A DNA stretch of 61,640 nucleotides, taken from contig CALDSR010000007.1 in assembly GCA_937924505.1 (NCBI GenBank), positions 1-61,640 of the forward strand, read 5' to 3'. The DNA is from an uncultured Granulosicoccus sp. Its GTDB lineage: Bacteria; Pseudomonadota; Gammaproteobacteria; Granulosicoccales; Granulosicoccaceae. Position 1 is the stretch's first letter. Every line of letters starts with the position of its first letter. The position numbers and the translations under genes are program-made. Below the pieces are notes generated by a model. The model worked only from the letters and a program-made list of their open reading frames with translations. It did no database searches and was not told where the DNA came from. Positions 56,479 to 61,640 of the stretch are shown here, one piece after another.

Positions 56479-57729
56479 TTACGAACGGGACCCGAATTCC
56501 GGATACGCTTCCAGACCACACTCTGAGATATCCACGCCTTCATACTCTTCTTCTTCGCTGACACGAATACCGACTGTTACCTTCAGGATGAACCAGAGGA
56601 TGAAGCTCAAGCTGAACGTCCAGATAAAAATGGCACCGAGGCCGAGTAACTGCGCACCGAAATTAGCATCAGGGTTGGTAAATGGCACAGCGATCAAGCC
56701 AAATGCACCGACAACACCATGAACGGAAATCGCGCCGACTGGATCATCAATGCGGAGCTTGTCGAGAGTTGTAATCGAGAACACGACCAGGACACCACCG
56801 GCCGCACCGATCAAGGTGGCTGCCAAAGGTGAAGGTGTCAGTGGTTCTGCGGTGATGGCAACGAGACCCGCCAAAGCGCCGTTAAGTGCCATGGTCAGAT
56901 CAGCTTTGCCCCACAAGGCTCTTACTGTCAGCAGGGCCGCCACAACACCGCCCGCAGCGGCCATGTTGGTATTGACGAAGATGGCAGCAACGGCATTCGC
57001 GTTCTCAACGTTTGAGACAGCCAATTGCGATCCGCCATTAAAGCCGAACCAGCCCATCCATAGGATAAAAGTACCAATCGTGGCAAGTGGCAAGTTGGCG
57101 CCGGGGATTGGTGATAACTGACCATTAGCCCCGTACTTGCCCTTCCTGGCACCGAGAAGCAGTACGCCCGCGAGCGCTGCACTCGCGCCACACATATGGA
57201 CTACACCTGAGCCTGCAAAGTCGTTGAAGCCCGCAGCATCCAACCAACCACCACCCCATTTCCAGTAGCCCTGCACCGGGTAGATGAATGCGGTGAAGAC
57301 AACGGCGAACATCAGGAAGGACCAAAGCTTCATGCGTTCAGCGACAGCACCTGAGACGATCGACATGCCGGCTGCAACAAAGACAACCTGGAAAAAGAAG
57401 TCTGAACGTGAGGAGTAGTAAGGGGCATCATCGCCACCAGCGATAACGCTCGCCGTGTCGTTGTCTCCACCGAGGAAGAAATCAAGCCCCGGGATATAAG
57501 CGCTGACCGGTGAGCCTGGATACATCAGGTTGTAACCGACCAGCATGAACATGACACAAGCGACAGCATACAGCGCAATATTTTTGGTCAGGATTTCAGC
57601 GGTGTTCTTGCCCCGCACAAGACCGGCCTCAAGCATGGCAAAGCCTGCTGCCATCCACATGACCAATGCACCGGATACCAGAAAATAAAAGGTATCCAGT
57701 GCGTAACTTAATTCAGCAAGTTGTTCCAT
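56479..57729 (-). CDS. amtB: Ammonium transporter
   Basis: Trimeric inner-membrane ammonium channel of 416 residues with about eleven helices and no signal peptide, as N-in/N-out variants differ. The pore histidines are in GSGVVHMCGASAALAG and SVHGVVGAFG (twin-His), and the outer Phe gate region and GFNGGSQLAVSN are present. The short C-terminal tail (EEEEYEGVDISECGLEAYPE) is the GlnK-binding region. It is transcribed with glnK 46 bases upstream. Expression is expected under nitrogen limitation through the NtrC/sigma-54 elements described below. Confidence 0.96.
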   Translation of the reverse strand: MEQLAELSYALDTFYFLVSGALVMWMAAGFAMLEAGLVRGKNTAEILTKNIALYAVACVMFMLVGYNLMYPGSPVSAYIPGLDFFLGGDNDTASVIAGGDDAPYYSSRSDFFFQVVFVAAGMSIVSGAVAERMKLWSFLMFAVVFTAFIYPVQGYWKWGGGWLDAAGFNDFAGSGVVHMCGASAALAGVLLLGARKGKYGANGQLSPIPGANLPLATIGTFILWMGWFGFNGGSQLAVSNVENANAVAAIFVNTNMAAAGGVVAALLTVRALWGKADLTMALNGALAGLVAITAEPLTPSPLAATLIGAAGGVLVVFSITTLDKLRIDDPVGAISVHGVVGAFGLIAVPFTNPDANFGAQLLGLGAIFIWTFSLSFILWFILKVTVGIRVSEEEEYEGVDISECGLEAYPEFGSRS

Positions 57730-57775
57730 CAGTTTTCTCTCGTTAATTTTTTATAGGTAGTTATTGGCGCGCTGT

Positions 57776-58114
57776 TTACAGAGCCACCGGACCGGTTTCG
57801 CTGGTACGAATACGAACGGCCTGCTCAAGGTTGGTAACAAAGATCTTTCCATCACCTATTTTTCCTGAGCCTGCCGCGTTTGAAATGGCTTCGATAACCG
57901 TATCGAGCTGGTTGTCGTCGATACCGATTTCCAGCTTGGTCTTGGGGATGAAATCAACGACGTATTCCGCGCCGCGGTAGAGTTCTGTGTGGCCTTTCTG
58001 TCGGCCAAACCCTTTTACCTCGGTGACTGTCATGCCTTGTACACCGAGCGTGGATAGTGCTTCACGCACATCCTCAAGCTTGAACGGCTTGATGATTGCC
58101 GTAACGAGTTTCAT
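57776..58114 (-). CDS. glnK: PII signal-transduction protein GlnK
   Basis: A 112-residue PII trimer protein that senses 2-oxoglutarate, ATP/ADP and glutamine, and blocks AmtB. The T-loop tyrosine is Tyr51 in HTELYRGAEYVVDFIPK; the ATP-binding GSGKIGDGKIFV is intact. Position directly before amtB marks it as GlnK rather than GlnB. AGGAG lies before its ATG. Confidence 0.96.
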   Translation of the reverse strand: MKLVTAIIKPFKLEDVREALSTLGVQGMTVTEVKGFGRQKGHTELYRGAEYVVDFIPKTKLEIGIDDNQLDTVIEAISNAAGSGKIGDGKIFVTNLEQAVRIRTSETGPVAL

Positions 58115-58149
58115 TTTATCTCCTGATTTATGTTGGATGCAGTTGACAT

Positions 58150-58165
58150 GGCACTATGTATGCCG
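58150..58165 (-). promoter_or_regulatory. Candidate sigma-54 promoter for glnK-amtB
   Basis: On the minus strand CGGCAT, five bases, then GTGCC gives the essential GG-N10-GC spacing of sigma-54 promoters, with imperfect flanking bases (consensus TGGCAC-N5-TTGCW). The expected start of transcription is near 58139, about 25 bases before the glnK ATG. The element is quasi-palindromic: the plus strand reads TGGCAC-N5-ATGCC. The downstream gene and the two NtrC sites support use on the minus strand. Confidence 0.5.
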
Positions 58166-58229
58166 ATCAAAAATATGAAGTTAAAACAATGCCTTATCGT
58201 TTTTGTTGGTAAACTGAAGGACTAGTTGC

Positions 58230-58244
58230 GCACCATAAGGGAGC
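58230..58244 (-). promoter_or_regulatory. NtrC-type enhancer site, proximal
   Basis: GCACCATAAGGGAGC matches the NtrC consensus GCACC-N5-GGTGC at nine of the ten specified positions. Its centre lies about 98 bases upstream of the predicted glnK transcription start, a normal enhancer distance. Confidence 0.6.
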
Positions 58245-58260
58245 GCCTTGAAGTAAAAGG

Positions 58261-58275
58261 GCACTATTGCGGTGC
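58261..58275 (-). promoter_or_regulatory. NtrC-type enhancer site, distal
   Basis: GCACTATTGCGGTGC is close to the best-known enteric site form GCACTATTTTGGTGC. It is 31 bases centre-to-centre from the proximal site, about three helical turns, the classic arrangement for cooperative NtrC binding. It lies upstream of the ubiK ATG, which fits the later ubiK start. Confidence 0.65.
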
Positions 58276-58309
58276 ACTGATAAACGTTAATGAACTGGAT
58301 GACACAATC

Positions 58310-58570
58310 ATGATCGATGCACGTGTTTTTGATGATCTGGCCAACACGATGGGAAAGCTTCTGCCACCGGGTGTCAGCGATATGAAAAACGACTTTGAAC
58401 GCAATGCCAAGTCGGCCATGCAACAGGCGCTCGGCAATCTGGACCTGGTCACCCGAGAAGAATTTGATGTGCAGATGGCCGTATTGCAAAAGACGCGAGA
58501 GCGGCTTGAAGCGCTGGAGGCTCGGGTTTCGGCACTTGAATCGGGTAATGAGTTGTCGCCGGGTGTGTAG
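58310..58570 (+). CDS. ubiK: Ubiquinone biosynthesis accessory factor UbiK (BMFP)
   Basis: An 86-residue protein from ATG 58310 (MIDARVFDDLANTMGKLLPP). The frame is open back to 58226, but that part overlaps the NtrC sites and is not conserved in the family. The N-terminal amphipathic helix and C-terminal coiled coil (FDVQMAVLQKTRERLEALEA) that makes trimers are visible. UbiK helps aerobic ubiquinone synthesis with UbiJ. It is divergent from glnK, as in several other gammaproteobacteria, and is followed after 273 bases by comM. Confidence 0.9.
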   Translation: MIDARVFDDLANTMGKLLPPGVSDMKNDFERNAKSAMQQALGNLDLVTREEFDVQMAVLQKTRERLEALEARVSALESGNELSPGV

Positions 58571-58650
58571 TGCTGCGTCCGATCTCGCAAGAATTAATGG
58601 GGTGTATTGCTTGCGTGTTTTACTTGCACTCTAAAACTGCATAAATTGTG

Positions 58651-58678
58651 CGGGTAAATGACTAACGCGATTTACCCG
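58651..58678 (+). terminator. Hairpin downstream of ubiK
   Basis: CGGGTAAAT and its exact complement enclose a ten-base loop; TAAGGTATTTTC follows. It is a possible terminator of ubiK, 80 bases after its stop. The weak T-run leaves other roles open. Confidence 0.4.
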
Positions 58679-58843
58679 TAAGGTATTTTCTGCAATTGCC
58701 ATTCAAGGCAGGCCTGAGTGACGCAAGCACACTGGATATATATCCTGGTAGTACGCCTGTGATCACGCGGTAGTGTGTTGCACGTTTGTATCAGCGGCGA
58801 TAGCCTGAGCAATAAATGATTACAGCGGAACAAGGAGGTTCCT

Positions 58844-60358
58844 ATGCCTTATGCCACCGTGTATTCCTGTACCTTGTCCGGTATTCAGGCCCTTCCAGTC
58901 ACTATTGAAATTCATCTTGCCGGTGGTTTGCCCGGCATGTCGATCGTCGGTCTTCCGCAATCAGCCGTGCGTGAATCGAAGGATCGGGTAAAAGCTGCGA
59001 TAAAGTCGATTGGGCTCAATTACCCACAGTCACGTATCGTGGTCAACCTTGCCCCCGCTGATTTGCCCAAAAGAGGCGGGCGGTTTGACCTGGCTATCGC
59101 CTTGGGTATTCTTCTGGCAACAGATCAGCTTGAACAAAATACGTTAAAAAATCTTGTGGTCTTGGGTGAGCTTGGGCTGACAGGCGATATTCGATCCGTG
59201 CCAGGGATACTTCCGACGAGTCATGCTTACGCTGACACGGACAAGGCTTTGCTGATACCCGCTATCAACGCTGCGGAAGCATTACGCTGTGCACGGTCTT
59301 GTGTATTTTCCGCAGACAGGCTTGATGTGCTGGTCGATCAGTTGCGTCATGGCACACTGAAACTTGCCAAGACTTCAACGGTGGAACCCAGCTCCATCCA
59401 TAAGCTGCCGGATTTAAAAGATGTAAAAGGTCAGGCCAGTGCCCGTCGCGCACTTGAGATAGCCGCGGCCGGTGGACATAACCTGTTGATGACAGGGCCT
59501 CCAGGTACCGGCAAATCGATGTTGGCCAGACGTTTGCCGGGTATTCAGCCGCCGATGACCGAACAAGAGTCGATGGAAACCGCTGCAATCAATTCCATCA
59601 GCTTCGGTGGGTTCGACGAAACCCATTGGGGTATGCGGCCGTTCAGATCGCCGCACCATAGCGCGTCCGCAGTCGCATTGGTTGGGGGCGGCAATATTCC
59701 CATGCCGGGTGAAATCTCACTGGCTCACAACGGGGTGTTGTTTCTTGACGAGATAGCGGAGTTTGATCGGCATGTGCTCGATGTATTGCGAGAGCCGATG
59801 GAAACCGGTGTTATCAATGTATCTCGCGCGGCACGTCAGGCGACGTTTCCTTCACGCTTTCAACTGATTGCGGCTATGAATCCCTGTCCTTGTGGGTATT
59901 TGACCGATCCCGATCAGGCCTGTCGTTGTTCACCGGATGCGATTGCACGTTACCAGGGGAGATTGTCAGGGCCTTTTTTAGATCGGATTGATCTTCATGT
60001 ATCTCTGCTGCGTGAAGATCGGAGTGATGATGAGTATGGTTTGAGTATCGCGGGCCAACAATCTTGTGAAGAGGAGGCCAGTGATGATGTCCGTGCTCGT
60101 GTAGTCGCATGTCGTCGCTTGCAACGGTCACGACAGTCCAAGGTGAATAAGCTTGATACCCCAAGCGAGTTGCTTGATGCATGCTTGTTGGATGAAGCAG
60201 CGCGAGAGACGATCAAGTCAGCGGTGCGCGAATTGAAATTGACACGCAGAGCAGAGCATCGCATGGTCAGTGTTGCTCGTACGGTTGCTGATCTGGGTCA
60301 ATGTGAGCACGTGGAGTCGGTGCATGTGCTTGAGGCTTTGATGTATCGGCGGGTGTGA
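58844..60358 (+). CDS. comM: ComM/YifB family Mg-chelatase-like AAA+ ATPase
   Basis: Cytoplasmic 504-residue protein. The N-terminal ChlI-like domain has LPGMSIVGLPQSAVRESKDR and NLAPADLPKRGGRFDLAIA. The AAA+ core has Walker A GPPGTGKSMLARRLPG (Lys224), FRSPHHSASAVALVGGG, Walker B GVLFLDEIAEFD and the zinc-like MNPCPCGYLTDPDQACRC. In other gammaproteobacteria ComM is a hexameric branch-migration helicase needed for recombination during natural transformation. AAGGAGG lies five bases before the ATG. The 273-base gap before it holds only the hairpin. Confidence 0.94.
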   Translation: MPYATVYSCTLSGIQALPVTIEIHLAGGLPGMSIVGLPQSAVRESKDRVKAAIKSIGLNYPQSRIVVNLAPADLPKRGGRFDLAIALGILLATDQLEQNTLKNLVVLGELGLTGDIRSVPGILPTSHAYADTDKALLIPAINAAEALRCARSCVFSADRLDVLVDQLRHGTLKLAKTSTVEPSSIHKLPDLKDVKGQASARRALEIAAAGGHNLLMTGPPGTGKSMLARRLPGIQPPMTEQESMETAAINSISFGGFDETHWGMRPFRSPHHSASAVALVGGGNIPMPGEISLAHNGVLFLDEIAEFDRHVLDVLREPMETGVINVSRAARQATFPSRFQLIAAMNPCPCGYLTDPDQACRCSPDAIARYQGRLSGPFLDRIDLHVSLLREDRSDDEYGLSIAGQQSCEEEASDDVRARVVACRRLQRSRQSKVNKLDTPSELLDACLLDEAARETIKSAVRELKLTRRAEHRMVSVARTVADLGQCEHVESVHVLEALMYRRV

Positions 60359-61640
60359 TTTGGTTAACCCAGAACAGAGATGAAGGTCAGTCGGATATCA
60401 CTTCGAAAAATGATGGTTCCAAATTTCTAGCGAATGCCCCGGTTAATGATCCGCCCGCATTACTGAGTGAACCAAGTCAGGAGATCATGCTCGGTGGCGG
60501 TCGATATGAATATCAAGTGATCCTCGATGATGTTGATTCAACTGAATTTGAATTCGCGTTGGTTGCTGGACCTGATGGTATGGCGGTTGATTCTGATGGC
60601 CTTGTGACATGGACGCCATCCGCCTCTGGAGTGATCGCCGTCGAAATTCTGATTCGCGATGGCGATGCGACGCTGACTCAAGGGTGGGGCATCAATGTGT
60701 TACCAAACAATGGTTCAAACAATCAGCCACCGGAAATTGTCAGTAGCCCAGGTCTTGCCGCCTTGGTTGGAGAATCATATTCCTACCCAATCATCGCTAC
60801 AGATCCTGACGGAAACTCACTGATCTATGCTTTAGTCACTGGTCCCGACGGATCATCAATAGACACGAACGGAATAGTCACCTGGTTGCCAACAGCTGTT
60901 GGCATCGAGGATTTTTCAGCTACAGTTTCGGATGGCCAGTTCACGCTGACACAATCGTGGTCGGTAGCGGCCAATGCAAACCAGGCACCTGTCATCACCA
61001 GCTCGCCAGGCATGTTTGGTCGGGTGGATACTGCTTACACCTATACAGTGAGCGCAACAGATCCTGAAGGTAGTGACCTAACGTACTCGCTAATCACTTC
61101 GCCGGCTGGCATGACCATCAGTCCCGACGGTGTCATCAGTTGGTTGCCGGATAGCGTTGCGGTTACATCGGTCAGCGTTGCTGTCGACGATGGCAATTCG
61201 CAAGTCACCCAAGACTGGACGATCGATGTCCGAGCGGCGGGTGATTCCCTGATTGCCAGTGCTGAAGTGTCGCCCGATCCAATCGTTGCAGGTCAGCCGG
61301 TCGCGATTACTGTCACTCCCAGCGGTGGAGCTGGCGACATAGCAATCTCAGCCGTAATCAATGGTGAGACGGTTACAGCCGACGGTTCCTATCAGATCAA
61401 CTTTGTCGCACCGACAAGCCCCGGCACTTATACCGTGAAGATTCTGGTCAGCGATGCGTCCGAATCAATCACGCTTAACGTCAGTTATGTTGTGCCAGAG
61501 CCGACGGTTCCTGATGACACAACATTCCCGGTCGTGTCGATTGCGACGCCTGACGAAGGCACAGAGCTTCTTGCCGATGCGGTAATAGTCACGGGTTCCG
61601 TGGCGGATGACAATCTGGTGTCGTGGGAAGTATCGCTGTC
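60355..61640 (+). CDS. Large Ig-like repeat surface protein, 3' end beyond window, no convincing start
   Basis: One frame is open from 60334 to the window end. The first usable codon is GTG 60355, overlapping the comM stop; no signal peptide or ribosome site follows. From residue about 35 there are three tandem repeats of about 85 residues of the putative-Ig/cadherin-like type, each with YxYxVxAxDPxG, a central SxDGxVxWxP strand and a DGxxxxTQxWxI close (DGLVTWTP, NGIVTWLP, DGVISWLP). After these come SAEVSPDPIVAGQPVAITV and VTGSVADDNLVSWEV, which are other bacterial Ig-like units. Such repeats make up very large secreted or surface proteins. The missing N-terminus suggests truncation by rearrangement, or a start I cannot see. 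Confidence 0.72.
   Translation, partial: MIWLTQNRDEGQSDITSKNDGSKFLANAPVNDPPALLSEPSQEIMLGGGRYEYQVILDDVDSTEFEFALVAGPDGMAVDSDGLVTWTPSASGVIAVEILIRDGDATLTQGWGINVLPNNGSNNQPPEIVSSPGLAALVGESYSYPIIATDPDGNSLIYALVTGPDGSSIDTNGIVTWLPTAVGIEDFSATVSDGQFTLTQSWSVAANANQAPVITSSPGMFGRVDTAYTYTVSATDPEGSDLTYSLITSPAGMTISPDGVISWLPDSVAVTSVSVAVDDGNSQVTQDWTIDVRAAGDSLIASAEVSPDPIVAGQPVAITVTPSGGAGDIAISAVINGETVTADGSYQINFVAPTSPGTYTVKILVSDASESITLNVSYVVPEPTVPDDTTFPVVSIATPDEGTELLADAVIVTGSVADDNLVSWEVSL

Noticed and set aside
58149..58164. Sigma-54 promoter reading rightward toward ubiK (TGGCAC-N5-ATGCC)
   Set aside because: The -12 half is poor, and the NtrC sites would lie downstream of the start; the minus-strand reading fits glnK better. 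The quasi-palindrome leaves a small doubt.
1..61640. Mobile elements, CRISPR arrays, tRNA and rRNA genes
   Set aside because: No transposase or integrase product, no regularly spaced repeats and no recognisable RNA gene core were seen anywhere in the window.

Overview
The window is a stretch of chromosome from a mid-GC gammaproteobacterium, probably marine or another free-living heterotroph. Evidence includes RNase T (largely confined to gammaproteobacteria), UbiK, a monothiol glutaredoxin beside Fe-superoxide dismutase, a TfpX-type pilin accessory protein, the YejABEF peptide importer, and a glnK-amtB pair with NtrC and sigma-54 sites. I see no rRNA, tRNA, CRISPR array, transposase or phage gene. 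The first and last genes run off the window.

Layout. 1-7.8 kb: a tightly overlapping catabolic operon made of a peptide-type ABC importer, an aldehyde dehydrogenase, a wrecked short-chain dehydrogenase and a DmpA/NylC-family (P1) self-processing amidohydrolase. 7.8-13.6 kb: an exported unknown protein, a five-haem lipoprotein cytochrome, a polysaccharide export pair (Wza-type protein plus beta-barrel) and an orphan TfpX/TfpZ protein. 13.7-21.9 kb: housekeeping genes argD-argF, sodB-grxD, rnt, a Ser/Thr kinase with a cyclic-nucleotide-binding-like domain, galE and terC. 21.9-28.1 kb: an AddB-like nuclease and an AddA/UvrD-like helicase-nuclease. The helicase carries one in-frame amber codon, and its 3' third holds a cluster of GGACACCCAC motifs in both orientations.

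28.1-33.6 kb: tpm, then a probable membrane-stress operon of XpaC, TelA, an SPFH-GYF2 protein and a double zinc-ribbon membrane protein. 33.8-45.1 kb: a GNAT enzyme, yejABEF, a CDP-alcohol phosphatidyltransferase and an RND efflux pair. 45.3-53.1 kb is the least known part: a PLP dehydratase, a Fic protein without its catalytic motif, small membrane and coiled-coil proteins, and two J-domain-like proteins. The larger of these has four periplasmic two-cysteine repeats and a cytoplasmic HPE J-like tail. 53.5-58.1 kb: yceI, site-2 protease, yaaA and rhomboid protease in one operon, then convergent glnK-amtB. 58.3-61.6 kb: ubiK, comM/yifB and a long open frame of Ig-like repeats with no convincing start.

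How the genes work together. The first operon reads as uptake and breakdown of short amide-linked oligomers: import, hydrolysis, then oxidation of a semialdehyde. The XpaC/TelA/SPFH/zinc-ribbon set and the protease set at 53.5-56.4 kb both point to envelope stress handling. The candidates I rate most likely to be under-described are the Cys-repeat/J-domain membrane protein with its small partner, the TelA-SPFH-zinc ribbon module, the intact but catalytically dead Fic protein, and the repeat cluster inside the helicase gene.
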